Origin: Anaeromyces robustus
Taxonomy: Eukaryota > Neocallimastigomycota > Neocallimastigomycetes > Neocallimastigales > Neocallimastigaceae
DNA: 64,000 nucleotides
Direction: 5' to 3'
NCBI GenBank assembly: GCA_002104895.1
Contig: MCFG01000012.1
Coordinates: 116,001-180,000, forward strand
Position numbers and translations under genes: made by a program. Below are positions 12,558 through 27,200 of this stretch, in pieces; within the stretch, counting starts at the first letter, position 1; the number at the start of each line of letters is the position of its first letter. The notes under the pieces are model-generated. The model was not told the origin of the DNA and did not search any database. It saw nothing but the letters and a program-made list of their open reading frames with translations.

Positions 12558-13128
12558 ACTTATTAATTTATTTACTTATTAATTCATTTATTTATATTTT
12601 TATATTGTAAAACAAGTTTTTAAGAAGTTTAAATTTTTTTCTTTATTTTTTTTTAAAGATTCATAATATAGATTATTAATTAATTTTTTTAAATTAAAAA
12701 AAGGAAAAAGTAATTTAATTCTTATAATATAAAAAAATGAAGTTATAGAAATAAAGTACTAATATTAATAATAATCTATTAAACAACTTTAAAAAAATAA
12801 AATAAAAATTTTAAAAAGAATAAAGGTAGAAAATATAAATATAATAAATACTTTTTTTTGTTTAATTAAAATTGAAAATGTTATAACTCTTTATATTTAT
12901 AATAAAATTTATTGCAAGAATTTTATATTTTATTATGTAATTCTTTTTTAACATTTAAATTTTAAAAATAAAAAACTTTATATAATAATAATAATATAAT
13001 CAATAATAAAGCTTTTGTATACAGAAATATTAATAAACGTAAATCTCAATCAAAAATATCAATAAACATAAATTTCAATCATCAATATAATTTTCAATAC
13101 TTTTAATTATTATTTTTCATATTTCTTC

Positions 13129-13159
<31 letters not shown>

Positions 13160-13184
13160 TAAATTTTTGGTGGAAAAAAAGAAT

Positions 13185-13216
<32 letters not shown>

Positions 13217-14045
13217 TATATATTAACTATGAAAGTTGAAAGATTTGTTTTTTAAGTAATTATATCAAATAATAATAATAGTAATTAAGTAGCATTATTT
13301 ACTCAAAATAATAAGTAAATAATACAACTCATGATGGAAATTTATAAAGCAGTAATCTCATAAAATTTAATAATAAAAAATTCTTATGATATTCAATAAA
13401 TATATATATGAAGATTAGTTTATTAAATTTAATCATTAAAAATATTTTGAATAAAAACTCACCACTTTTAAAGCATATTAATTAATTTATATAAAATAAT
13501 ATTCTCGGAAACAATTTCAAAAATTAATAAATTATTCAGTAAATAAATTAGAAATATTAAAAATAACTTTGAATCCTTAAAAGTTTAATATATATCTTTA
13601 TCATTATTATTAATACACATTATAATATTTTTAATTTCAAATAATAATATATTTAATAATATTTTTAAAAAAGTATATTAATTAGTCACTAATAATATTT
13701 TATTTATTATATTTTAAACTATATATATTCAAACTTATATAAATAATAAAGAAAATAAAATAAAAAAAAATTAAGACTAAATTATTATCATTATTTTATA
13801 TACTGGGTAAGTTCATATATTTATATAAGTATATTAATTTTTTTTACTAATTTTATATATATATATTATCAAATATTTTTATTAGTATTTATCAATACTT
13901 GTTTGTTTTTGACCCTTCTATAATTTATAATCAATATTATATTTATATATGGTATCAAAAGAATAAATAATATATAAATATATAAAATCTTTTTATCTTT
14001 TTAGAATATATTTAAATTTATTATAATTACCAATATACTTACAAA

Positions 14046-16516
14046 ATGAACAATATGAACAATATGAACAATATGGGAAATGGTAAAGTACTGTCAACAG
14101 AAGAATTTGAACAAAAATTACGTCAACAGAAAGATCCTATGAAAATTTCTTTGACAAATCCTATGATAAATTTTGAAAATCCTTCACCAATGAGCCCATT
14201 AAGTCCAATGAATCAAAATATGGAGTATAATCAAATGAAAATGAAAAAAGAATTCTATGCTAATTCTTTAGCAAATCATTCTTTAAAAAATAAATCTTCA
14301 AATTCTAGTTTAAATGGCAGTAATAGTAATTTATTTAGAATAAATTCTGATCAAACCCTTTTACAATCACCAAGATTTGGTACTAATCCTCACACAATGG
14401 GTAGTATGGGTAGTATGGATAGCCTTTCAATTCCTGGAAATAAATTTTTAAATAGTAATTCAGATTTAACTATTGATACAGCATTACATCATTCAGATAA
14501 TTCTTCATTTGAATTCGGTACACCAATGAGTGGCAATCCATTAATGAATTCAACAAAATTAATGATGAATCCTAATTTTAATAATTCACAATCAAGTTTC
14601 AATAGTTATGGTGGTACAGGTTTTCGTGATGAAAGTTTTGATGATGATTCAGATTTAGATGATTTCTTAGAAGGACCTAAACGTAAACCAACAGAAACTG
14701 AAGCATTGGCAGATTTCTTAAAGAATACTGGACCTGATATGTTAGGAGGTCCACCTCAATCTCCAGGAAGTATGGACGGTGGTAAGAAAAAACGTGGATC
14801 TTTATTCAAATTTAAAAAAGGAAAAAAGAAAGATAAAAAACCATCTGCTCTTAGTGAAGAAATTGGTAGTGGTAATAGTACTCCATTAAATAATACACCA
14901 AAACATACCCCAATTGTTATCAATTATCCAGGTTCTGAAAATCAACCAAATCTTAATTCAAATGGTGGTCAAACATCTAATCCAAATGTACCACCAATGC
15001 CAAATGCTTTTAGTAGTTTAAAAAGTAGTGGTTCTATTTCTTCATTAAATAGCTATCAACAAAATAATGGTATGGGTAGTCCATATATTATGAATTTAAA
15101 AGGAAAACAAGATGTACCAGAAAGTCCACTTAGTGTATCAATGAATCCTGAATCTCGATTCAATAATTTCCAAAATCCATTACAACAACAACAACAACAA
15201 CAACAACAAATGCAACTTCAAATGCAAATGCAAATGCAAATGCAAATGCAAATGCAAATGCAAGCTCAAGCACAAAATATGTCAATGGGTCAAAAGGCTC
15301 AAGGTGATAATTTCCCATTCAATAATAAAGTTATGGCTCTTGGTAATAAAAATAATAGTAATAGTGATTTATCCAATCAAAGTCCTAGTGCTGGTCCACA
15401 AGATCCAAGAATGTTAAATAAATTCAAAGGTATAAATCCACAAGATCCAAATTCCGGTTACAGAAGCCCACAACGTAATGGCTCTAATAATAATTCACCT
15501 AATTCAGCAAATATTAATTCCCCAAATAACCAAAATAAAATGATGAATAACCTTTCTGTTACAGCTATCAATAAAGCAAAGAACTTTATCGAAAATGCTA
15601 CGGCAAATGACGCTGAAATAAGTCCAAGTGTTAAAAATCGTATTGTTGAAAATTTGGAGAATTTATCAATTGAACGCAGTAATTATGATGATTTAGATGA
15701 AGAAGATCCAAAACCAAGAATGAATGCACCAATATCCATGAATAATATAACTTCATTACCAAGAAATCCTGATAATGGAAGAATACTTCCAAATAAAACA
15801 ATTGTTGAAGTTGAAGATATTAAGCATCATCCTCAAATAGCTACATCTACTAATACTAGTGATGATAATTATTATGATCATGGCTTATTAGATGATGACG
15901 ATGATGATGATTATTTCAGTGAATCTGATTCTGAATTAATTCGTAATACTCGTTTCAATGCTAATATGGTAGGAGAAGAATTTTACTATGATAAATCATT
16001 TGATTCTCCAATTAACAGACCTCCACCAGATCCAAATAGAAAAACCGTACAATTTAATGATGATGTTAAAAGAATTAGTCATTCTGAATATGGCTCTGAT
16101 ACTGATCCAATTGACTATTATAATAATTCAGATGAAGAAAGTAAAAAAGAAAGACCTCAACCACATCGCAGTTCTAGAAAAGAACATCGTCTAACAGGTA
16201 GTCACGGTTTAAGAGGTCCACCACCATTAAGAGATCATGATCATGATAGAGATAGAGACAGAGACAGAGATAGAGATAGAGATAGAGATAGAAATAGAAT
16301 AAGAGCATCGGAACGTCGTAGTTCACGTCACGGACCACCACCAATGAATAAAAACATCAGTCGTGTTATTGCTAATCAAAAGCAAACAGTTAATAATCGT
16401 GTTAATTTACCACCACCACAAATGGGTGAAATCACAGTAACTAACTCTATGCCAGGTATTGAAGATTATGAGTTAGAAGATTTAGACGATGATATTGTCC
16501 CACCTAGAATTGATAG

Positions 16517-16552
<36 letters not shown>

Positions 16553-17186
16553 GGTACCTCCAGTTGCACCACCACCACCAGTTCCATTTGATAAAAATTC
16601 AATTAAAAACTTAGAAAAGATAAGAACCTCAACACCACCTCCAGCTAACTTTGGAAAATTAGCAAATAATAAAATCCATCATCATATGTCTCAACCACCA
16701 ACATCTAATTCTAATAATCAAACACAACGTGTTAGACCAAAGGTAAGACATGTTCAAATTCAAACTAGACGTATTAATTGTCATAATGCTGCAGTTCAAA
16801 CCACTTCTTATGTTGAAGATATTGAAACTATCTTTAAAGGAAATATTGAAAATAGTACCAATGTTGAAGTACTTCAAAAAGAACTCATTAATTATCGTGA
16901 GATTATAAAACGTATGAATGATGAACTTAAAGATATAAAAAAAGAAAATCAACAATTAACTAGTGATTATAGACAAATGCGTCATGAACGTGAAAAGATG
17001 ATAGAAAATAATAAACGTAAGGAAATTGAATTTGATGATTTATCTTCACGTGCTCATAAAAAATTAAAGGAACTTATTGAAGATCGTCAACAATTACTTA
17101 GTGAAAAAGAACAATTACAAAATGAAAATGAACAAATGGAAAATATTATAAATAAACTTAAAAAACAAATCGAGTCTATGGAATAA
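14046..17186 (+). CDS. 1046-residue low-complexity protein with C-terminal coiled coil
   Basis: A single uninterrupted frame, unusual here because most genes are split. I do not recognise the family. In order it shows: Met-Asn repeats at the start; Asn/Ser/Pro-rich disordered sequence; a lysine-rich basic patch at about 247-263; poly-Gln and Gln-Met repeats at about 381-405; acidic Asp runs near 616; a KTVQF motif at 666-670 that fits the RVxF docking rule for protein phosphatase 1; an Arg-Asp repeat at about 733-750; proline runs (PPPP) near 840; VQIQT at 903-907 and a second QT site shortly after, resembling dynein light chain LC8 binding sites; and a coiled coil from about 930 to the C terminus. 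This reads as a scaffold with a self-associating tail. Roles in polarity, cytoskeleton or phosphatase targeting are inference. Codon use is ordinary for the window. Confidence 0.85.
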
Positions 17187-18157
17187 AATTGCTTTAAAAA
17201 AATTATATTAAAAAATTGAACTTCAAACTAATCAATTTAATATAATATTCAGTATATATTATAATAAGAAAATTAACTTAAGTTTTTTTTTTTTTTATTT
17301 CAGTAAAAATTTTAATAAACCAATTTAAAATATTAATAAATAAAAAATAAAATGAAAAAAAAAAATTATTAAACATAATTAGAAATCATAAGCCTAATCA
17401 ATAACATAACCACAATATATTCAAAAAACTTCCATAAAAAATAAAAAAATTGCAAAAATAATAATAATACTAATTAAATAATAATAATTAAAAAAATAAA
17501 AAAAAAATAAAAAAAAAAAAAATAAAAAATAAAACATAAAAATATACTAAAATCAAAAATACTTAAAAAAATTCAAAAACAAAAACAAAAACATAATATA
17601 TATATAAATATTAAAAACTATCTTTAAATATTATTTAATAATAGGAAAAGTTTTTATTATACGTAAAAAACTAACAATCTTTTTTTTTTTTATTTATTCA
17701 AATTTTCTTTATAAAAACTTTTTTAACTTATTTTTAGAATAAAAAAATTCTAAACAGTTTATATGATAGAATAGAATTTAATAATATTAAATATATATTT
17801 GTTATAAATATTCAAATAATATATATTGATACATATTTAGAAAATTTATTAAAAAAAAAAATTGAAAAAAATCAAAATTAAAATCAAAATAAAATTAAAA
17901 TTAAAACAAAACAAAACAAAACAAAACAAAATAAAATAAAACAAAACAAAACAAAACAAAAATATATAAATGAAATAAAAGTAAAATAAAACAAAACAAA
18001 AAGAAAAAAGAAAAAGAATAAACAAAATATCAAAAATAAAATATACAACAGACATCAAATTATAAAATAAAACAATATATAATTTGTTATAAAGGTAATA
18101 TTTATAAAAGATTTAGAAATGTAAAGAATAATTAATATTGCTAATTATAATAAAATC

Positions 18158-18195
<38 letters not shown>

Positions 18196-18755
18196 TATAT
18201 AAAATTTTTCATAAATCTATTATAATGTTAACCTTTATAACGTTATAAATTTTATATAGAAAAAATGTATATATTATTTATTTAAATCAATAATAGAGTT
18301 TATATATATATACTTTTTTTTATATAAAAGTATTTAAATCTTAATACTTTTTTTTTTTTAATAAAATTCATTGAGCTTTTAAAATAGTAGATAACTATTT
18401 TAATAATCTTTGTGATAAAAAATATATATTAATTTATGTTATTAAGGAAAATAGAAAAAATATATATTTAAAATAAAAATAAAATAATTCAAAAGTATTT
18501 ATATAATATATTATAAAAAAATATTATTATAATAAATAAAAAAAAATAAAAAAAAAATATTTTTATAATACTTATGTATTAAATTCAAATTTTAATTATA
18601 TTCAAAATTTTTAAATATTTTTGTAATATATTTTTTTTAAAATAATACTTGAATTTGATTGGATAAAATATGTTTGGTAAAATTTAAATTCTTTCAATAC
18701 TTTTTTTTTTTTTTTAAAATTTTTGTATTTTATTAGTTAAAAAAGGGAAAGAAAA
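17187..18755. other. Non-coding spacer with A-rich and CAAAA repeats
   Basis: Between two genes on the plus strand. It contains A-rich imperfect repeats at about 17450-17600, (CAAAA)n/(TAAAA)n at about 17908-18010 and a run of about 27 A near 18158-18186. The minus-strand frame across the CAAAA block is low-complexity Phe/Leu/Tyr and is not a gene. Confidence 0.65.
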
Positions 18756-20015
18756 ATGAATAAAAATCTTGGAAATACATATAAAGGAAAAAGTAAAAGA
18801 TATAAACTTTTTTATTGTTTTATGAATATATACATTTATAAATATATTTAAATATAAAGAACTATATTTTATCTTAATTATTTCTTATAATATCTAATAA
18901 AAAAAAATTTTTTTTTTTTTTAATAATTTTATAATTAATAATAAAAGTCATTAAAAAGAAGCACAAGCTAATTGAAAAAGCAAAAATTAAAAGTAAATAT
19001 TATAAATTAATTCAAAATGAAGTAGATGATACACCAGATTATATTAAAGAAGTAAATATATATACCTGGAAATTTTCTTAAATTTAGTATTAATGAAATT
19101 AGAAAAAAGAAAATATATATTATTAATTATTATTATTATTATATAAATGTTAATTTTAATAGTCAATCATTAAATATTAATATATCTCACATTAACAATT
19201 TCATAAATAAATATTCATTGTTAATATTAATAAAAGATTTTTGGAACTGACAAAGAAGAAAAAAAGGAAAAAAAAGATAATGAATTAACATATGAAGATT
19301 TTGAAAGTGATGAAGGAAGTAATTCTGAAACTGAACAAAAAGAAACTTCCGATAAAGGAAAAAATAAAAATAAAAATAAAAATAATAATAATAATAAACA
19401 TAAAAATAAAAAGCCAAATCCATTTGCAAAAGCTATAAAAGAAAGAAATAAAGAAAGAGAGGAAAAGAAAAAAGAAATGGAAGTAAGTATTATAATAGTT
19501 TGATTTTTAATATATTAATTTATTATTAAATAAAATAAATAAATGTAATAATACTACTAATAATAATAATTATTAGTAGTAGTAGTAGTAGTATTATAAT
19601 ATTTATTATTATTATCATTATTATTGTTATGTTTATAATGTTTATTATTATTATTATGTTTATTATTGAATTTATTATTAATGTATTTTTTATAAATATA
19701 ATTATAATAATAAAATAAGGAAAAGAAAAGAATAAAAGAAGAAAATCTCGAAAAAAAGAAAGAATATTTCAGAAATAGAAAAAGCATTAGACATAAATTA
19801 GCTCGTAAAAATAGAAAAGGTCAACCAATTATGAAGAATCAAGTAAGTAAAAATTATTCAATATTTATAATGTATATTTATAAATTAAATAATTATTTAA
19901 TGAAAAAAAATTTTTTTTTTACTAATTATATTTTTTATTATATTTGAATTTATATAATTATTTTTTTTAAAAAAAAAATTAGTTGGAATATTTATTAAAT
20001 AAACTTGAAAAATAA
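18756..20015 (+). CDS. FYV7: FYV7/CCDC59-type rRNA-processing protein
   Basis: Five exons join in frame: 18756-18792, 18948-19051, 19237-19482, 19720-19842 and 19983-20015, giving 180 residues. All junctions are GT-AG (donors GTAAAA, GTAAAT, GTAAGT, GTAAGT). The protein starts MNKNLGNTYKG, has a KYYKLI segment near the N terminus, a charged Lys/Glu middle with an Asn/Lys run, a long basic helix rich in KER/EEKKK, and ends with HKLARKNRKGQPIMKNQ then LEYLLNKLEK. That basic helix and GQP-M-N-LL-K ending is the signature of the fungal Fyv7 / animal CCDC59 (TAP26) family, nucleolar proteins needed for small-subunit pre-rRNA processing. The small exons make this gene easy to miss. The start is the first ATG and follows AAAGGGAAAGAAAA. 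Confidence 0.75.
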
Positions 20016-20893
20016 ATATGCATTTCATACATATAATATTTAATATTTTATTAATATAAAAGAAATAAACCCGAAAAAAAAGATTTCATATACATAATAT
20101 TTAATATTAAAGTAATTTAGAAGAAATAAATAGAAAAAAAATACATTCATAATATATAATTAATATAAAGAAATGTACCAAATATATTTTATAGACAGTA
20201 ATTGAATCATATTATTACTATTTTTTAAATAATATATTTATTATTATCTAATAATAATTTAAAATATACCATTTTTCTTTTAATTAAAATTAAAATAAAG
20301 ATAAATTATTATATATATTTTTAAAAAGATATAATAAACCATTATTAATTATATAATTAAAATAGTTATTCTTTTATTTTATTAATATTATGGTGTTTTT
20401 TCATTATCATTATATCGTTTTGTTTTGTTTTGTTTAATCATTATTTCAAAATATTCTATATTAGAAGTTTTATACATTTAACTTAATTTATTGGTATATA
20501 AAAGGAGAAAAAAAGAAAATAAAAAAGAATAAAATAAATAAGAAAGTAGGGAAATATGTAAAATTTAAACATAATATATATATATATATATATATTTCCC
20601 CAAAAAATAAAATTAGAATATTTTACTAGTAAGAATTTAAATATAGTATATACAAGTAAAATATTATAATTTTTTTTATATATGAAAAAATGTATAATTA
20701 TGCAATTTATAATAATAAACAATAATCAATATTATTAGTAATATTAGTATTAATATTATTGTTTTTGAAAATTTTATTAATTATATTTATTGCTTTTTTA
20801 TTATTATTTATTAATATATAAAAAATTTATATATATATATATTAGATTAATATTAATTAGAATAAATATAATTTTTTGTATGTAATAATTTAC
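20016..20893. other. Non-coding interval between convergent genes
   Basis: It lies between the 3' ends of the FYV7-type gene (plus) and the LRRC9-like gene (minus). TA runs near 20577-20594 and short AT words are seen; nothing coding is supported. Confidence 0.6.
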
Positions 20894-21107
20894 TTATTTT
20901 GTTTGAATTGAAGATTCAGCATCAAAAACCATAGCAGTAACTTTTATTGGACATTTTATTTTTGTAGATGAAACTAATGATGGATGTTTTTGCATAGGAA
21001 TTGATCGTTCATCCCAGTTATTCATGCCATCCAAATTATAATCCTTAATATTTAAATAATGATAATAATTAATTATAAATATTATGTAGATAATTAATAT
21101 TTAAATG

Positions 21108-21144
<37 letters not shown>

Positions 21145-24100
21145 TATATTTATTTTATATAAATATACAAAAAAATATAGAATAAAAAAAGATATATATA
21201 TATATATATATTTACAATTGCTTTTTCTTTTTCTTCTGGTGTAATTTCATTTCCATCAATTGCTAAAAGTCTTGGAAGTCTTAAAATTAATGTATAACGA
21301 TAGCCCATTTTTTTCATTACTGGATTTTGTGCAATAGATATTTCAATTAGATTTGGTAATGATAATTTCTAATATTATGTAGGAATAAAAAAAAAATTTA
21401 ATATATATATTATTAAAATTAAAAATTTGTATTTTAAATAATATATATATAATATATTATTCTTACCCCCAATTCATTTATATCTTGAATTCTATTTGCT
21501 GTAAGATGTAATCTTCTTAAACTACTCAATGCATTAAGATTTGCAATAGATTTTAAACAATTTTCCCTTTTAAATAATTATAAAACAATAAAAAAAATTA
21601 GAAATTAGAAATCATATATATATAATATCATTTAATATATTTAAAATATTTTTTTTTAATATATATTAATATATACTTTATTTGTAATTCTTTTAAATTA
21701 TATAAACCATCAAAACCATCATCATCAATTGTTTTAATATGATTTTTATTAATAATTAATTCTATTAATGTAGGCATGGTATTAAATCTTTCAATCTATA
21801 AATTTTTCCAATAATAAATTTTTTTAAATTTATAATATTAGTTATTTTAAATATATTATAAACTTTATATACTTGAATTAATATATATATATATAATGAT
21901 AAACTAACCTTATTTATTTTATTATTGTTTAAAAATAATAATTTCAAAGATGGGAATTTCACATTAGAGATATCGGGTATACGTTGAATTAAATTACCTC
22001 CAAGGTGAAGTTCTTCTAACTTAGGAAATACAATTGGTAAATTATTCATCATATAATTATTACTAACTAATTTTTCAATTTTATTATTATTAAGACTTAA
22101 ATATTTAAGTCCAGAAAGTTTTCTAAGACCTTCCAATGAATTAATATTATTATTATCCATATTTAGAATAATTAATTGATTCAATTCAATCTTATCAAAA
22201 CATTCTATATTTTTTATTTTACAATTTCTTAAATCTAATTTTGTTATAGTAGTCAATTGTGATTTTCCAATATGTTGTAATAAAATATCAGTCGTTAATA
22301 ATCCTAAATATATTTCTCTTGAATCAGAATACTCTTTTAAAGTATTCGCAACACCATCCAATACCTAATAATTTAATTAATATCAATATTAAAATTTATT
22401 TATATAAAAATTATTTCTTTAATAAATATTTATATATATATATATTAACAAAAATTATTTTATTATAAAACTATTAAGTTACCTTTAATTTTGATAAATG
22501 ATATATAATAAATAATCTATAGTTTTTAATATTACAAATGGAGTTACCAGTCAAATCTAAAATAATGAATTTTTGTAATTCTTTTAAAAAGAAAATGTTT
22601 GATGTTTCACTAATATAATTATTTCCTAAATCTTTATTTTAATTTTACATTTTTAAATATATTTAAAAAGATATATAAATTAATAAAACATTATCATCTA
22701 TATAATAATAATAATTGAAATAATATTAATAAAAATAATTATTTATTTTTCATTTACATAATTCCATTAATGACGTCAGTTTTTTCATTCCTTTTAGATT
22801 TCTTATTGAATTATTTTCTAAATTAAGCTGAGTTAAAGAAACAAATTCAGCTTTAGGATCAAATAACATAATTTTATTTGAACTTGCATTCAATTTTTGT
22901 AAATACTTTAATGAAGATAAAAAATCGATATATTCAATATCATTATTATCAATAGATAACTCAATAAGTTTACTACATGTCATAAGTGAACCAATATCCT
23001 TTAAATAATTATTTCTTAAACTTAACCAACGTAAATTGATAAAATTTCTTAAATTATTTTAATATTAAAATTTTTAAAATATCAAATTTAATCAATTATA
23101 TAACATAATAAAAATGTTAATTTATTAATTATATTTATATTGCAATAATCATTATTATTCATTATTAAAAAATATTATTATAAGAGAATTGCAATTACTA
23201 TTATCATTATCATTATTAATAATAATATAATGTCATTAATATTGAAAAAAATACTATTAACTTACTCAAATGAGAATTTAGAAATATCAATTAAATTACA
23301 ATTATCTAATTCTAATAAAGAGATATAAGGTAAAATATCATTAAATGAAAACTTAATCATATTTCCAATAACACTGTATTCATTTAATCGAGAAGATGAA
23401 TTTTCACCCCATTTTTTTCTCATAGATAATTGTTGTATCAAAAATGGTTGTATACTTGAATTATTTATAATAAAATCATTATTTATATAATTTCCTTGGA
23501 ATCTATTCTTTATAATTTTAAATATATATATTAATTCTTAATTTTTTATTAATTTTATTATATAATTTTTTCTTTAAAAAATGAATATCATGTGATATTA
23601 TTTCATATTATGCTATACTTTTTTATTAATTCTTAATCCATCTAAATACTCTAATTTATGACAATGACATATCATCCACTTTTGATAATATTTTCTATTA
23701 AATATCGGATTAAATCTAAAATCAGCAATAATTAAATTTGGTGTACTATGTTATATTTATATTTTTAATAAAAAGAATATGTTATAAATATTATATTTTT
23801 TATCTATATATTTTTAATAAATTTAAACTTATAAAGAAAGATTTACTATATTTAAACATACTATTCTTCCCAATTACAAGTAGTAACATCTGTAATTAAA
23901 TTAGACAGCATTTCTAATTGAATAAGTTTTTTCATACTTTTTAAGAAATCCAATTTTTTTAATTCATTAAAAGATAAATCTAAAAATTCTAAATTCATTA
24001 ATGATTCTATTCCATTAACTGATTTTAACTTATTATTACATAAAATCAATTTCTTAATTCCAATAAATGATGCAAAATCTTCAATTTTCTTGATAGAAGA

Positions 24101-24180
24101 TCCCGTTAAATTAATTGTTTTGGTACTCTCAATTACTTCTGCTGTAATCTATGTTATTGAAATGATGACGGTTATTATTA

Positions 24181-24223
<43 letters not shown>

Positions 24224-27200
24224 GTAATAATATCTATATTATATAATTTGTAAATATAATTAAATTCTATTTTATATATACTTACATTTAAATTTGAGGC
24301 AGTTAATGTATTTATCTTTTCTATTACTGATTCTTCTGATTCATTACTTAAAGCTGGAACGATGTATTTCTTTATTGGTTCTTTCATCTTATATTTACAA
24401 AATAATAAAAAATATGAATATAAATTTGTTTAATAATCTTTATATGAATTAAAATAATATAAAATAAGATTAATTTTTTATAATAATTAAAGTATTTTAC
24501 TTGGAATTATCTTAAATATAATCTTATGTCAATGAAAAAAAAAATAAATAAAATAAAAACAATGAAAACATATATATACCTCTCTTTCTAAAATGGTTTC
24601 TATATAAGGACGAATAGCATATGACATATTTAAATTCGATAATTGATTTGAATTTGAAACTTCAATGATATACTGTTCAATAGGTGGTCTTTTCTTACTG
24701 ACATCTTCATCAACAAAATATTCTACTAAATATTCTGGACGAATAGCTTCTACTATAACATCATCATATTCAGAATTTGGATCTTCTCTAACTTCTTTAC
24801 GTTTAGAATTCAATGAATGCATAACCATTTTTTTAGTATAAGCTCTAGAGATAATAGTATAATGATAACATCCTTTTTCAAATACCGGAGTTTTAAGTGT
24901 TTTATGAGTAATAATATTTCCATTAATGGTCCATTTATAATTACTTTGAGTAAATCCATTTTCAATAATTGAGAATATTTCTGGTTCAGCACTATTATGT
25001 TTTTTATTAACTACAGTAAATGTAACATAAAGTGGAGTTTCTTTTTTAATTTTTGGATATTGATTGACAAAATTCTTATAGGAAATAATTATAATATTAA
25101 AGAATTAATTAATATTTAAAATTATATTATAATATTAAAATATATATATATATCTATTGTTCTTTATGCTTTCCACATACATCAAACATTTTATATATAT
25201 GGCGATTATAAATTAAAGATATACGATTAATTTTTATATTTTCACATCTTATGTTAGCACTACTTGATAAGACTTCAGAAAGAAGGAATTTTGAACCAAA
25301 ATTATACCATTCACTTCCAATCATCATTTTTTCAAGACGAATATTTCCACCAGTTTCTAATTCTAACTGTAATTTCCTTTTTTTTTCATTTATACATAAA
25401 TTTTTCATTTTTTTATATTTTTAATTTGTTAATATTTATTAATGTATTTTACATTAATATTTTTAAATATAAATATAATCTAATTAAATTATTATTGGTT
25501 TTTTTACTATTATATTATTATTTATGTAATTTTATTGATATAAACTATTATACCTGATTTCAATATCACTTTGATATTCAATATGAGTTCGAGTTTTTAT
25601 AATACTATTTTGAATTTGATTAATTGAATTCCAATTCATTTGAATACTTTTCATTAAATCTGAAATTGTTTTATTTATATTGTTTTCCATTAACTTTTTA
25701 TTATAATAAATTAAAATTAAAATAAAATTAATTTAATTAATAACATTTTCCTTTCCTTTATTATATATAACATATATATTATTAACTATTAATTTTTAAT
25801 TTTTAAATCATAATAGTGAAAAATAAGAAAAAGAAAAAAGTTTAACATTATATTATAATATTATTATCATATATTGATTTCATTAATTATTACTTTATCA
25901 TGTTTACATAATTTATTTTCATGTTCATATAATAATCGTTGTAATGTACGAATTCTTATATATGATTTCTTTATTTCATCTTCCAAAATACATGTTCTTT
26001 GTAAGTAAGTTGCCTTCAAAAATCTTACTAAGAAATTTTGATTTCTATGTATAGCTTGAATTTGAGTACTATAATACCTTTATTATTTTATAAAATATAT
26101 ATATACCGAAAAAATACTTCAATAAACTAATATTCTAAAATTTATTTTTATATATAAACGTTAATAATTTACATTCTTTTCTTAATAATTGTAGAAGCAA
26201 CTGTTTTTCTTGATTCATCTGTAATGTCAATATCATCTAGTCGTTTAATATATGTCATATGAAATATTATATATGTTTGATAATTTAACAATTCACAAAT
26301 TGGATTATTTGTAAAGAGTTGACTTGATAATATTAAAGTTTCTAATTTTAATAACCGAGTTAAATTTAAAATATCATGAAAAGATGATAATTTATTTCCT
26401 GCAATAGATAGTATCTGAAAGTATATGTATTTTTATATATGTATGTATATTTAATATTAATTATATTAAATTAAGATAAATATTAAAATAATAATATATA
26501 TATAATAAATATATTAAAACAACACCTTTAAATTTGTATTTTCAGCAAGTGAATTTTTAATATATTTAATTTTATTTCCCGATATATTTAGATCTTCCAA
26601 CTGTTTTAAATGTGAAATATTTTCAATATTTTCGATTTCTTTTAATTATTCAATATATGTATTAATTTAATATAGTGTTCATATTAAATTAATAAATTGT
26701 AATTAAAATTAGCTTAATATATGTACTTATGAATGAGGTTTTATATTTAAAAAACAAAATACATGTATATTATATCAATCTATTATACAATTTTATAAAA
26801 TATATACCATTACTAAATATCCAAAGCTTTTTTATATGAATATTATTATTTAATCCTTCTATTTTTTTTATTTTATTGGAATACCTTTTATTATATAATA
26901 AGTTAATTGAAAAATATAAAATTAATTATTTATTATAATGATATATTATTTAATAAAATCTTTTTTTATTAATTTATTTTCAGTTTTTATTATTTATTTA
27001 TTCATTTATATAACTTTATAAAAAAAAATTTAAATGAATATACTAGTAATAGTAATATTATAAAATAACATAAAAAAAATAAATGAAAAAGAGAAAGGAA
27101 AATAATTTACAGATATAGTTCTTCTAATTTAGTACAAGCATCCAAACCTTTAATTTTTGATATTTTTGTTTCACAAATCCATAATCTTTCTAATTGGCAA

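Larger units (their letters stand above)
7316..14045. other. Long AT-rich gene-poor interval
   Basis: Nearly 6.7 kb without a gene I can support. It contains T/A run pairs (7459-7493), short Asn/Ser-like open stretches at about 8195-8275 that may be remains of a low-complexity protein gene, the inverted-repeat element at 8298-8418, a perfect 17-bp hairpin at 11008-11045 and a longer imperfect inverted repeat at about 12400-12557. A (TTTA)n run sits at about 13130-13160 and an A run at about 13189-13214. Confidence 0.6.

Noticed and set aside
16659-16955. Minus-strand frame inside the 1046-residue protein gene
   Set aside because: It overlaps a well-formed coding frame and is low in complexity.
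22750-24828. Several separate small leucine-rich proteins on the minus strand
   Set aside because: Each is an exon of the LRRC9-like gene; splice sites and codon phase join them without exception.
25264-25557. Plus-strand frame opposite LRRC9 exons 7-8
   Set aside because: It spans exon and intron of the other strand and is Phe/Ile/Tyr-rich, as random AT-rich DNA gives.
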